Shown piece by piece: positions 44,259 through 55,182 of a stretch of DNA of 64,000 bases; the first letter of the stretch is position 1; the number at the start of each line of letters is the position of its first letter. The notes under the pieces are model-generated. The model was not told the DNA's origin, made no database searches, and saw nothing but the letters and a program-made list of their open reading frames with translations. The DNA is from Glebionis coronaria (lineage: Eukaryota > Streptophyta > Magnoliopsida > Asterales > Asteraceae). The stretch is taken from assembly GCA_025667525.1 (NCBI GenBank), contig CM046876.1, forward strand, positions 16,727,320-16,791,319. Reading direction: 5' to 3'. The position numbers and the translations under genes were made by a program.

Positions 44259-47200
44259 TTAAGAACTTAGAGGAGTCTGACAAACCTTATCATATTGGTA
44301 ATAAATAAATCTGATCAAATTCTTTGCCACGTCACTTGTATAGTCTATCTCCAACTGGGTGTCTTTCATCTTTTCCAAAACAGCCTTGGATATGAAATAC
44401 TGAGCATCTACAAGTAAATACTCAGCAAACTTTGTAGAACTCAAATGGTATACACCAGCAGCTGAATATAACCTCCATTGAAGACCACTGAGGTCATCTT
44501 CAAGATCCTTCCATATTTCAGGATCTTCCTCTTTTGTCCCACACATTCTTTTGAATGTGGTCCAAAGTTTTATTCCATTAGCTGAAGTTGGTGCTTCAGC
44601 CTCATACTTGGTCTCTAGCAACCTCCAAAGGTCCACCAAGTCTTCTCTATCACAACTTGCAAATAAAGATATGAGAGTGGTAAAAGTGTGTACCTCCTTG
44701 CCAAATCTTCCAATTTTCCAGAATCCACATTCATCTTCATCATAACTCACAATTGGATTCCTGGAATCTAGTGGTAACACATGCACCATATCTGAAGCTT
44801 CTAATGGGGAGAGCTTAAGGCTCTTTCTAATAACTGCTTCACTTGGATATAGTTGATTCATATCTTTTGGAAACTCAAGTGTAAATCCCTTCTTCACTGG
44901 TCTGGGAACTATCGTAGCTTTCTTGATTTCCATCTCTTCTGCAAGTTGCTCCTTTCTTTCATCTGAAAGAAGTCTGAAAGTGTTCTCTTCCTGCACTTTC
45001 ACCCAAATAGGATAAGCCCTATGTTCCAACTCATCAAATGTCAAAGCCTTCAGCTTCTGATGTGTCCAACCAACTCCATGACATTTGAGCAACATAAAGT
45101 AGAGCTTCCTTCTATCCCTTTTCAACTCAGAGAGAATGTTGCTTGCCTTGTGCTTCAAAATCACCTTACAATCCTTCTGAACTCTAAGAAGAATTTCCAA
45201 ACCCCATATCTGATCTGAAATGGTCAAGTCTGGATTATCCATACAGCTTTCTTCCCAAGAATTGTACATCTGAACCACCTCTGGCATATCAAAATCAATC
45301 TGCAACTTTAAATCTCTCAGCTTTTCCCTAGCAAGCTCATCACCATACTCAAGTCTTTCTGGTTCAACAATCATCACACTTGAATCTGAGCTAGCTCCAT
45401 CACTTTCTTCTTCAGAAGTCACAACAAATGGTGACTTTTCCTTTTCACCTTGTTCCATCATTTGCTCAGCCAATCTTCTATCAAATTCAACCTGAGCTGC
45501 ATTCTTTGGAACAATTTCTTCTACCAACTTACCCTTACCCTTATCTGTTGGTGCAATTGTTGGTAGGGTAGATGATAATACCTGAGTAGGAACATCCTTG
45601 ATGATAGATGATGACTGGAATACATCACCTCCATATGCAGATCTGTCAACGCCCAAATTTCCTCTATCAGCGCCCAAAATACTTCTATCAACGTCCAAAC
45701 TTGTCTTGTCAACGCTCAAATATTTTCCCTCAGCGCCTTGTGTAACCTCTCTCAACATATCTGTAAATGATAAATTTAAATTGGTTGGAGAGATCAAGGA
45801 CGTATCAAAACCTGTTTGTTCCTTCAAAGTAGTAAGAGCTTCAGCAACATCCAATGATTGACCATCTTGACTGCTCTTATCACTCAGATTTCTTTGATCT
45901 TCCTCCCCTTTGGAAGACTCCTCCATACCTCCCTTTGCATGAGCACTCTCCAAAACAACAATCCTCTCCCTCAATTCCTTGAGTTCAAGGCCTTGGTTAC
46001 TGACAATTTGTACCAAGTCTGCATTCTGCTTTTGCAAGCTAATGCAGACAGCCGTCAATTCCAAAAGAGTCATTGGTTCCAAGCTGCCCTCTTCTGAAAC
46101 GGGGATTTGACCTCCCAAGTCAGGTTCATTGGGCATGGATGAGGACTTAATTATGGTGGGACTGCCTTGGCCAGCTGCTAAGCCAGAACCAATAGTCCCA
46201 GCCTCATCCAGGTCACCAGCCACACTTGTGGTGGTGGTTCTCTCTGCTTCATGGCTAGGACCACCAGAGGAGAACACTCCAGCAGTCCTTTGGCGTTTAA
46301 ACAACCTATATTCAGGTGGTGTGGAAGATGGTGTGGAAGAAGGTGTAGATGTGGGTTGGTTAAGGGGTGTTTGGGATTGTGATGGTTGGGTGTCAGTGTT
46401 GGAAATAGGCACATCAACGCCCACATTAAATGTGTCAGCGTCAAAGGGATTTTGGTCTATTTGCATTTGGTCAGGTGAGGGTAAAGGTTCAGGGATAGGT
46501 TTAAGTTGTGGGTGAGTGTCAATATGAGGTTGGGGGTCTGGTTGGGGTTGTGCTGCTGCAATAACAGCAAGCATGGCTGGGGTTAAAGGTAGGTCTCTAT
46601 GAGGTGGTGAATTCATCTTGGTAAAAATAGCTTTCTTTTGTTCAGGGATTTTATAAAAATCATTGTGATCCCTTGAACAATATCTTTGAGCATCAAAAAT
46701 CATTTGTAGAAAACGGGGATAAGCTAAAGTCATTTTTGTCCTCTTGTTTTTACACATTCCTTCAAAAATCATTTTAGACCAGTTATATTTTTGCCCTGTT
46801 GCAATACACACAATAGCAGTTGCAATGGATCTATTGATCTCATTGTGTGCAGTACATTTGGGACTCAAACATTGAAGGAGAATGTGAATGAGGTACTTCC
46901 AGGCTGGGGGAAATTTCTGCTTATGGTACTTATTAAGAGTACCTTCATCAGGAATAGGGTATCCCAAAGCCCTAAGCCCTTGTTCTATTTCAGATATGGG
47001 AAGAATGGTTATACCATCAGCATCATTAAGATGCAAGGCCTGGCGTACCAAGGCCTCAGTAACCACCCAAGATCTCCCATGAACAATAGAAGTTAATGTG
47101 GTCACTCCATTAACTGTTGAGGAACTAACAGTGTTCCAAAACTGTTTAATGTGTGTGACTGGAATAAGTGGTGCATGAGAAAGAGCATACCTTAATGGGG

Positions 47201-47393
47201 ATGCGTTCAAATACTCCACCATTTGTGTGTATTTAGGGAACAAAGTATTATCAGCAACAAGATAAGCAATCATGTTGTGTTGAGACTTGAACCCCAAATC
47301 CAATTCTGCTGAGTTAAATCTTGGTGCCATTGATGAAAGCTGTGAATTTGAAGTATAAAAGATGAAGGTTGATAAGAGAAAAGTGTTAGACAA
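44259..47393 (-). CDS. Element G additional ORF (1044 aa), homologous to that of element C
   Basis: It is intact. The first ATG is at 47393, but Met22 (MAPRFNSAEL, 47330) aligns better with the start of the C protein. The N-terminal domain shares with C: HN.(V/I)AYL, S.LR(F/Y)A, I(K/R)QFW, GR.(W/Y)VVTEA, LHL.D, LGY, P.WK, H.L..C(L/M)SPK, IC.A.G...N(W/F)S, FEGM and YPRF. A Pro/Gln-rich linker follows, then a coiled coil (LQKQNADLVQIVSNQGLELKE), a heptad tract of DVDRSILGADRGNLGVDR type encoded by the 21-bp repeat (45647-45738), KALTFDELEH, and a C-terminal domain with LQWRLYSAAGVYHL. No signal peptide or clear membrane helix. Function unknown; it is probably expressed from the full-length or a spliced transcript. 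Confidence 0.85.
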   Translation of the reverse strand: MSNTFLLSTFIFYTSNSQLSSMAPRFNSAELDLGFKSQHNMIAYLVADNTLFPKYTQMVEYLNASPLRYALSHAPLIPVTHIKQFWNTVSSSTVNGVTTLTSIVHGRSWVVTEALVRQALHLNDADGITILPISEIEQGLRALGYPIPDEGTLNKYHKQKFPPAWKYLIHILLQCLSPKCTAHNEINRSIATAIVCIATGQKYNWSKMIFEGMCKNKRTKMTLAYPRFLQMIFDAQRYCSRDHNDFYKIPEQKKAIFTKMNSPPHRDLPLTPAMLAVIAAAQPQPDPQPHIDTHPQLKPIPEPLPSPDQMQIDQNPFDADTFNVGVDVPISNTDTQPSQSQTPLNQPTSTPSSTPSSTPPEYRLFKRQRTAGVFSSGGPSHEAERTTTTSVAGDLDEAGTIGSGLAAGQGSPTIIKSSSMPNEPDLGGQIPVSEEGSLEPMTLLELTAVCISLQKQNADLVQIVSNQGLELKELRERIVVLESAHAKGGMEESSKGEEDQRNLSDKSSQDGQSLDVAEALTTLKEQTGFDTSLISPTNLNLSFTDMLREVTQGAEGKYLSVDKTSLDVDRSILGADRGNLGVDRSAYGGDVFQSSSIIKDVPTQVLSSTLPTIAPTDKGKGKLVEEIVPKNAAQVEFDRRLAEQMMEQGEKEKSPFVVTSEEESDGASSDSSVMIVEPERLEYGDELAREKLRDLKLQIDFDMPEVVQMYNSWEESCMDNPDLTISDQIWGLEILLRVQKDCKVILKHKASNILSELKRDRRKLYFMLLKCHGVGWTHQKLKALTFDELEHRAYPIWVKVQEENTFRLLSDERKEQLAEEMEIKKATIVPRPVKKGFTLEFPKDMNQLYPSEAVIRKSLKLSPLEASDMVHVLPLDSRNPIVSYDEDECGFWKIGRFGKEVHTFTTLISLFASCDREDLVDLWRLLETKYEAEAPTSANGIKLWTTFKRMCGTKEEDPEIWKDLEDDLSGLQWRLYSAAGVYHLSSTKFAEYLLVDAQYFISKAVLEKMKDTQLEIDYTSDVAKNLIRFIYYQYDKVCQTPLSS

Positions 47394-48586
47394 GAATTAT
47401 AGATACCCTGTTTAAAAAATAGGAGCCAAATTTATAGGAGCGGATGAATGCATGTGATTGGCCCAAAAATAGGCAAAGATTTTCAAAAACTAATCATGAA
47501 AATATTGAAAAAGTTATAAGTTATCTCATGCATTTAATGAAAGTAACAACTCCTAAAATTACGGCTTGAAAATATGTCAAAAAGTAACAACTGGGTAGGT
47601 CCCATTGATTGTCAACGGTCAAATATAACCCATCAACGCCCAACGGCTATAATCTTGTCAACGTTCGCCTAAAGCCATGTCAGCGTCCAATTTGGTCACA
47701 ACAACGCTTGGAAAAATCTTGTCAGCGTCCAAAAATAAAATTGTTTTAAAAAGTGAAAAATGACCTTAACATGTAATTTATCCTAGAGAAAATAACCAAA
47801 AGCTGATAATTATCATAGGACGGCAAGCACTGTCCAGTTATGCACACTTGCATAAGCAAGATAGACATAACAGTCCTCTAGTGTCCCTTGCTAACCAAAA
47901 TTCTTAACAACCAAGTTACCTTATAAAATCCTTGTTACTCCCAGGTAAAACCCATATCAAAATGATTCCCAAGTCTCCCAACAGACCACAACCAATTCTA
48001 GGCAAAAAATGTCTTGGCAGCATGCAAAGTTGATATACTATGCATGCTACAGTGCCTCATGGTTTAGTAAAACTAACCCATACTCACCTGTGGACACAAT
48101 CTAGAATTGTGATAAGAGTATCATATGGATACCCAAAAATCCTAAAGGTTCCTTAAACCTCCCCTTAAACTATGATACATGAGTTTCCCAAAATATATAT
48201 GAACATTAAAAATTTATGTCAAGATAGGAATATAAATATTCCAACCATCATCCATAAACAAAAACATGTCCAAATAGCTCTTCAAAGATCCATAAGCAAC
48301 TCTGTATCTAATGGCATAAAGCTACCATCACCTACACATTTAGATTACAAACCACAAAACTAACATTTGGTGCTGACAGCGCCCCGACAACACTTATCAG
48401 CGTTGAAGGAACTCTTGTCAGCGTTAGACAATAATATCTCTAACAACGGCAAAATAACACTTGACAGCGTTACATTTACCTTTGTCAGTGTTAGAAAAAT
48501 AAAGTGGAAAAATCTAAATCATCATAAAGACCAATAACAATGCATTATCCTGTACATACTTTTACAAAAAGGTTCCAAAACACATA
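47394..48586 (-). other. Element G spacer between pol and the extra ORF
   Basis: No gene. Two more clusters of the CAACG/CAGCG motif lie here: 47613, 47634, 47659, 47681, 47702, 47723, and 48377, 48398, 48419, 48444, 48465, 48486. Spacing is mostly 21 with 22 and 25 exceptions, looser than in coding parts. Confidence 0.75.
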
Positions 48587-50469
48587 TTAAGTGAGATTAA
48601 CCATTCCAATATTTGTTACCAAATATTGAAATCTTCCAGCATCAAAAGGTTTAGTTAATAAATCAGCCACATTATCTTCTGTGGCTACCCTATCTGGTTG
48701 TATTAAACCTTTCTCAAAGCAATCTCTTATAAAATGATGTCTAATTTCTATGTGTTTGGTTTTAGAATGATGTACAGGATTTTTAATAATGCATAAAGTA
48801 CTGTTATTGTCTACAAAAATCTTGGTATGCATGAAATTATACCCATAATCCAACAGCTGGTTCTGAATCCATAAGACTTGTCCACAACAAGCAGCTGCAG
48901 CAACATATTCTGCTTCAGTTGTAGAGTTTGCCACCACTGTTTGTTTCTTGCATTGCCAAGATATCAGTCTACTCCCAAGAAATTGACATCCACCAGTTGT
49001 GGATTTCCTATCAAACTTGTCACCACCATAGTCACTGTCTGAATATGCAATAAGCTCCAATGGAGAATCTTTTGGGTACCATAATCCAAGATCTGGATAA
49101 CATCTTAGGTACCTAAAAATTCTTTTCATAGCAAATAGGTGACATTCTTTGGGAGTCACTTGATGGCGTGCACAAGCACACACAGCAAACATGATGTCAG
49201 GTCTTGAGGCTGTAAGATACATCAATGACCCAATCATTGATCTATAGTGCCTAACATCCACATCCTTTCCAGCTCCAATTTTTCCCCAAGGGTGTTCCCT
49301 ATCCATAGGAGTAGAAGCATCCTTTTCATGTGGAGAAAAACCATATTTCTTCAAGATTTCAGCTACATACTTGTCTTGGGAGATGAAGATACCATCTTCT
49401 TTCTGCTGAACTTGTAACCCTAAAAAGAAGCTCATCTCACCCATTGCACTCATCTTGAATTTATCTGTCATGAGCTTGGAAAAGTCCTCACTCATTTTTG
49501 GATCAGTAGACCCAAAAATGATGTCATCAACATAGACCTGCACAAGCAACACATGTTTTCCTTTCTTCTTTGTAAATAGTGTCTGATCTATGGTGCCCCT
49601 CTTGAATCCATTGTCCACCAAATATGTAGACAAGGTACCATACCATGCTCTTGGGGCCTGATGAAGTCCATACATAGCTTTCTTCACTCTATAAACCTTG
49701 TCTGGATTCTCAGGATCTTCAAAACCAGGAGGTTGCATTACATATACCTCCTCAACAATTGTTCCATAGAGGAAAGCACTCTTCACATCCATTTGATAAA
49801 CAGTGAAGTTCATGCAAGAGGCATAAGCTAGGAAAATTCTGATAGCTTCAATTCTTGCAACTGGAGCAAAAACTTATTCATAATCTATGCCTTCCTCTTG
49901 TGTATATCCCTGAGCTACCAAACGTGCCTTGTTTCTGACCACAATACCCCTTTCATCTTTCTTGTTCCTTAGAACCCATCTTGTCCCAATTGGTCTCACA
50001 TATCTAGGACAATCAACCAGCTCCCAAACATCCTGTATAGCAAATTGGTGAAGCTCATCCTGCATTGCTTCCACCCAACTAGGTTCTTTGAGAGCATCAA
50101 AAATCTTCTTGGGTTCTTCTTGTGACAGAAAACAGGCAAACAAACATGCTTGTACAAGAGGGGTATCAACCTTCTTGTGTATATTGGCAATAAATCCACC
50201 AAGACTTTGATGGGATCTTCTTGTCTGAACTGGAGCCATAACATCACCAATGATCTGAGATGAGGGGTGATCCTTTGCTATGGAAGTGAGAACTCCTCCT
50301 TCAAAAATTCTGGTGTCCTCAACTTCACGCTCCATGTTGCCAATATCTTCTTCATCAGACTCTCTTTGATCAACAGAAATCTCTTCATGGACATTGGAAG
50401 GTCCACCTTGTTCAAAATGGGAAGAGAAAAGATGTGCAAAGGTGTTGTCAAAGTCTGAACCTTGTTTGT

Positions 50470-50555
50470 CAGCGCTTGGGCTAACAACGCTTGAACTGTT
50501 GGTGTCAGCGTCTGAATTGCTCTTATCAGCGCTTGATTTCCCTTTGTCAGCGCCT
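50470..50555. repeat. 21-bp motif array in the element G pol linker
   Basis: Units start at 50470, 50485, 50506, 50527 and 50548 (15, 21, 21, 21). In frame they encode repeated S(A/D)DK-like septads between integrase and reverse transcriptase. Confidence 0.85.
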
Positions 50556-52181
50556 GAAGAACCATGCATGTTTGTATTTGGTGGTATTTGGAAACAACCA
50601 TTATCTTTTCTAGCAGCAGCAGCAGCATAATACTCATCTGTCCATATAGGAAGTGTAACATATTCTTGTGTGGGAGATGACTCAACTGCTGGTGGTCCAT
50701 CCTTCTTAGCAACCTGTATACCTGAAACATTACCAATTCTCTTTTCCAAAACACTTGAAGTTACCTTCACAATGTCTGGATCAGTAACATGCATATAATT
50801 TAAAGCTCTAGATAAAGGTTCTAAGTCAAACAACCAATTTGGACCACTTTCAGGATCACTAGGTTTACTCTCTAAAAACCTAACATGTACTTTTTCAAGT
50901 ATACGTTTTTCCTTTTTAATGTAAACCCTATATCCTTTGCTCTGCACTGAATAACCCATGAAGTAGCCTTCATCACCTTTTGAGTCAAATTTACCTAGGG
51001 CCTCACTAGTTTCTAAAACAACTACATGACATCCAAAAGGCTTGAGAAAGCCAATATTTGGCTTCCTTCCCCAAAGTAACTCATAAGGTGTCTTATTATG
51101 TATTTTGTTGACCAATGCCCTATTTTGAACATAACAAGCTGTGTTAACAGCTTCAGCCCAAAAGGCTATAGGAAAGTGGGCATCAGCCAACATGGTTCTG
51201 GCTGCTTCAATTAGGGTTCTATTTTTCCTTTCAGCAACCCCATTTTGCTGTGGGGTTCTAGCTATGCTAAACTGCCTAGTAATCCCTTTCTTGGCACAAA
51301 AATCATCTAACAACTGATTTCTAAACTCACCCCCATTGTCACTTCTAATAATTTTGACCTCATTACCATTCTTCTTTTCAATCTGGGTAATGAAATTAAT
51401 CAGACTTTGGGCAGTTTCACTTTTCTTGGCTAAAAAGAAAGTCCATGTAAACCTGGAAAAATCATCAGTGATGACAAAACAATATGATTTACCCTTTAAA
51501 CTTTCTATATTAGTTGGACCAAAGAGGTCCATATGCAATAAGTGAAGTGGTTTAGAACTAGAGTGCACTTGTTTAGACCTGAATGAGACCTTGTGCTGCT
51601 TGCCCTTAAGACATGCAACACAAGAGTGGTCATTGTGGAAAGCCTTTTCAGGCAAACCATCAACTAAACCAAGCCTCACAAGTCTATTGATATTCTTAAA
51701 GTTTATGTACCCTAATCTCCTGTGCCAAAGATTACTTTCATCTACTGAGGCTTTAGCATAAAAACATGACATCATTTTATTATTTATCTTAATTCCATTA
51801 AGATTCACATTATATATGTCTTTATGCCTTGGTGTTCTAAATTCTATGTATTTCTCCTCAGGGAGCTTGTAATATTTACTTAACACTAAGCACTCAGTAT
51901 CTGTGAAAAGAACCTTATTTTTGTTATCACACACTTGTGATACACTAAACAAATTATAATCCAGTTCTTTTACCAGGAAGACATTATCAAAACGTAGATT
52001 ATTGGTGACAAGGGTTCCTTTTCCTGTAACGGTGCCATAGCCCCCTCCAAAGTAGACCTTATCACCATCTTGAATAGGAGTGAAGTTTGTCAGATAGTCT
52101 TCCTTTCCTGTCATGTGCCTTGAGCATCCACTATCCCAATATCCATAATCATTGATCTTCTTCTGAATGCCCTGCACATAA

Positions 52182-52202
52182 AGAAAACACATTAGTTTTC
52201 TT
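52182..52202 (-). promoter_or_regulatory. Possible 3' splice site at the element G gag/pol junction
   Basis: On the minus strand the gag stop is within AACTAATG, then TTTTCTTTATGTGCAG|G. As in C, a branch-point-like CTAA(C/T) overlaps the gag stop, followed by a pyrimidine-rich run and AG|G, after which the pol frame is open. No donor was identified. Confidence 0.35.
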
Positions 52203-55077
52203 TGGGAACCCAAGCCTTGGAAGACTTGGATTCATCTGGTTGTTCAACAAGAACAGACTTGGTTCTCATAACAACCCCATTTTCATCCCTTTTTGAATGA
52301 AATTCCCAGTTAACCCCAATTGGTGTTGACATGGCTTTTGAAATATAATGAAACCTGTTGCATGTCATAGAAACACCAGTAGAATTAGAGTTTTGGTCTT
52401 GTTTTGGTCTCCATGTTAAGCTAGTAGAAGCTTTAGACCTATTTCCCTGTGGTTGCAAATACCTAGGTTTGGCAGTGTGTCTGTCAGCGCTGAAATTGCT
52501 CTTGTCAGCGCCCCGATTGCCTTTATCAGCGTTGAACCTAGGGTTTGCTACAGGAACCCATTGCCTATTGGACCAAGTGTTTGACTTTTGAAAAGGTCTT
52601 AGGCCTTGTGTGTTAGACCCTCTAGAAAAGAATGGGGCTGGTCTAACAACTTGTGAACTTTTGTTCACAAAGGTATTGGGTCTGACAGTGTTTGACCTAT
52701 GTTGACTTTTGTCAGCGCTGAAATGGTTCCTATCAGCGTTGACATTGGAAGCGTTGACACATTTGTATGCCAAATGTGAGAAGCTACCACATGAGTAACA
52801 AGCTTTTCTAGACATAGTCTTAGGTCTAGAAGCAAAGAAGCCTGTTCCATGGTTACTAACTTGGCTTTTTGGTGACCTAGTATTCCTATACATTTCTGCA
52901 TACTTAACACTAGGTTTTCTAGCAGTTTGTGGGCCAAGGTCAACAGCTTTGCCAGTGGTAGGGTGTGTGATTTTAATAGGTGTAGGATCAAGGCTCTTGA
53001 TTGGTGTGGGCTCATTTGGACTTTCACACAACAACCCTCCCTTAACAAACAAAGTGTGGTTAGCTTTCTTCCACTCATCTAGGTCAGTCAGTTTTTGTTT
53101 GTATTCTTCAACTGGGGAAGTCACTCTAGGTGGAGGAATGAATTCCTTCTCTTGAAGTTCTGGCAAGCCAGTCCAAGATAAGTCCTTTGATTGGACACCA
53201 TAGAAATCCCCAGCTGGTGGTGGAACACTAGTATAATCTTTCATCCCAATCCCACTCATGTCCTTAGAGTCTCTTTGTTTGCTAACACACTCTCCTAGGG
53301 ATTGTGTGGCCTTATCAAATCTTTGGATTTTAAGACTCACATTATCCTTATTTTTGTTAGCCTCCTCTAACTGAGCTATCAAATCAAGATTAACCCTGTT
53401 TACTATATCTTGAATATCTTTACTTTGATGTAACTCATGTTTTAAGATATTTATTTGATCCTTTAAATCAAACTCCATTTTCTTATACTCAGCTACTGTC
53501 TTTTCTGTTTGGGTAAGAGCAATTTGATAATTAGATACTTTGCATCTTTCAGTACTTGCCTCATCTAATAATTTTACTATCTCTTGATTTAGTTTTTCAG
53601 TATTTAAACGACAACCCTTAGAACAGAAAGCATCATCATATACCTCATTATCTGATGAAGAGGAGGAGTGTGCCATGAGAGCATATTCAACATGCTCTTC
53701 TTTAACTTCAGCAACCAAAGCTCTGTCCTCTTCCTCATCCTTAGCCATAAAGTTCCAGCTCCAATCCCATCCTCCAACACCATCAATTTGTTGAACAGCA
53801 ACCATGGCCTTGGGATCTTGGCTCTTAACCATTTGGCTTGAGGGCTTACCAGCATCAGATCTTCTTGGAGATCTACATTCCCTCATAAAGTACCCCATCC
53901 GATGACAATTGTAGCACTCAACCTTTGATTTGTCAAATCCAGCAACATCCTTAGCATTAAAGGTCATCTTCTTCTTGAACCTTTTATTAAACCTGTTTGC
54001 TCTTAAACTTACAAGAGCCATAGTCCACTTGATGTCCATCTCTTCCAATTGTTCATCACTTATCTGCTCAAGATCTTCATATGTAATCCTTGAATCACTA
54101 GGCAAAGAAGCAATGAATGCACACACAGTATCTAGATCTAAACCAGCAGGTTTAATTCTATCAGCGCCAAAGTTGTGTGTGTCAGCGCTTGAGTATACAG
54201 CGTTGACAGGATATGATCCAGCGCTGACAGACTGAGATCCAGCGTTGACACATTGAGATCCAGTGGCTGGATGTCCATAGAAGTTCATGGAATCAAATTG
54301 GCCTTCACTTTGTGAGAAGAAAGCCATGTTGTTGCTGGAAGATTTATTATCACTATCCAAAAGCCATTCATTCTCCAACAGTCTTAGTTTGTTGAAGATG
54401 TCATCAAACCTGGAGGTCTTGTGGGTGTTATTGACAAGAATGGATCTTGTCTCAATCTTCCATACATCACCAAGGCTTTTGAGAAAAGTAGCATTCAAGT
54501 CAGGGTCATCAATTTGTGTTCCCATGAAGGAAAGTTGACTTGTGATGTCAAGCAATCTACTTCTCACACTGCTGAGATTCTCATTTGGTTGAGCCTTAAA
54601 GACAGCATACTCATGCATGAGTTGCTTCTTCTTTTCATCTTTTGTGTCAGCATTGCCACCATGTGCTACTTCAAGAGCTTCCCAAAGCTCTTTTGCAGAC
54701 TCAAAGCGTTTGTACTTGTGCTGATTCTCATGACCTAGGGCGTGTTTCATGATGTTCAAGATTTTCATGTCCACCCTTTTCTTGGCTATATCTTCAACAG
54801 ATACAGCTCTTCCATCTTCAGGCTTTTCCTTCTTATCAGCTTCAGGACAATTAGGAAGAGCTACCCTTGCGGCAATAGCAGCAGCAATCTTTTGAGCTTT
54901 GTTGAATGTGTTCCCATATTCAACAATCTCCCAAAGAGTGTAGTCATGGATGGCTATATATTGCTCAAAATTAGACTTCCAAAGCTCGAAGTTCCTGGCA
55001 TCAAACATGGGAATTTTGATACTAGGGTTTGTGGAGTTGTTTTGTAGCAAAGCAGAAGGCTGATTTGTGCCAGACAT
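52192..55077 (-). CDS. gag: Element G gag (961 aa)
   Basis: Intact from ATG 55077 (MSGTNQPSAL), 105 bases inside the 5' LTR. Residues about 20-240 are the copia-type capsid region (FELWKSNFEQYI, KELWEALE, RLLDITSQLSF, FNKLRLLENEW). The first zinc knuckle CYNCHRMGYFMREC (Cys388 on) has Tyr in the His position; the second, CYSCGSFSHLAYKC (Cys760 on), is complete. A coiled-coil-rich middle lies between them. Three clusters of the 21-bp motif fall inside: 54162-54247, 52686-52741 and 52485-52534. The product would form particles and bind RNA. It ends SKAWVPKEN, and the stop lies in a splice-acceptor-like context. Confidence 0.92.
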   Translation of the reverse strand: MSGTNQPSALLQNNSTNPSIKIPMFDARNFELWKSNFEQYIAIHDYTLWEIVEYGNTFNKAQKIAAAIAARVALPNCPEADKKEKPEDGRAVSVEDIAKKRVDMKILNIMKHALGHENQHKYKRFESAKELWEALEVAHGGNADTKDEKKKQLMHEYAVFKAQPNENLSSVRSRLLDITSQLSFMGTQIDDPDLNATFLKSLGDVWKIETRSILVNNTHKTSRFDDIFNKLRLLENEWLLDSDNKSSSNNMAFFSQSEGQFDSMNFYGHPATGSQCVNAGSQSVSAGSYPVNAVYSSADTHNFGADRIKPAGLDLDTVCAFIASLPSDSRITYEDLEQISDEQLEEMDIKWTMALVSLRANRFNKRFKKKMTFNAKDVAGFDKSKVECYNCHRMGYFMRECRSPRRSDAGKPSSQMVKSQDPKAMVAVQQIDGVGGWDWSWNFMAKDEEEDRALVAEVKEEHVEYALMAHSSSSSDNEVYDDAFCSKGCRLNTEKLNQEIVKLLDEASTERCKVSNYQIALTQTEKTVAEYKKMEFDLKDQINILKHELHQSKDIQDIVNRVNLDLIAQLEEANKNKDNVSLKIQRFDKATQSLGECVSKQRDSKDMSGIGMKDYTSVPPPAGDFYGVQSKDLSWTGLPELQEKEFIPPPRVTSPVEEYKQKLTDLDEWKKANHTLFVKGGLLCESPNEPTPIKSLDPTPIKITHPTTGKAVDLGPQTARKPSVKYAEMYRNTRSPKSQVSNHGTGFFASRPKTMSRKACYSCGSFSHLAYKCVNASNVNADRNHFSADKSQHRSNTVRPNTFVNKSSQVVRPAPFFSRGSNTQGLRPFQKSNTWSNRQWVPVANPRFNADKGNRGADKSNFSADRHTAKPRYLQPQGNRSKASTSLTWRPKQDQNSNSTGVSMTCNRFHYISKAMSTPIGVNWEFHSKRDENGVVMRTKSVLVEQPDESKSSKAWVPKEN
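54162..54247. repeat. 21-bp motif array in element G gag
   Basis: Units at 54162, 54183, 54198, 54219 and 54240: spacings 21, 15, 21, 21, exactly the layout of the LTR array at 44091-44176. Confidence 0.85.
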
Positions 55078-55168
55078 GATGTTTTTAGGGTTTTGAGAGA
55101 TTTAGGGTTTTTAGGGTTTGGTGTTTTAGGGTTCTTGCGTTACTTAAAGATCAAAAGTTTCTCAACAA

Positions 55169-55180
55169 GCTCTGATACCA
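55169..55180 (-). other. Primer binding site of element G (initiator-Met tRNA)
   Basis: GCTCTGATACCA on the plus strand; TGGTATCAGAGC on the minus strand, two bases from the 5' LTR. Confidence 0.92.
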
Positions 55181-55182
55181 CT

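Larger units (their letters stand above)
48587..52213 (-). pseudogene. pol: Element G pol: protease, integrase, reverse transcriptase, RNase H (one nonsense codon)
   Basis: A single minus-strand frame from about 52213 to 48587, interrupted only by TAA at 49874-49876 near the start of reverse transcriptase. The protease site is DSGCSRHMTG (Asp at residue 27). Integrase has HMDLFGPT, RSDNGGEF and NGVAERKNRT (DDE), but its zinc site reads WHRRLGY, with Tyr where the second His is normal. A Ser/Asp-rich linker (about 50470-50555) is encoded by five copies of the 21-bp motif. The RT box YVDD (49523-49534) is intact, and RNase H has AYSDSDYGG and KHIEIRHHFIRD. It overlaps the gag end by 22 bases in another frame. 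Confidence 0.93.
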
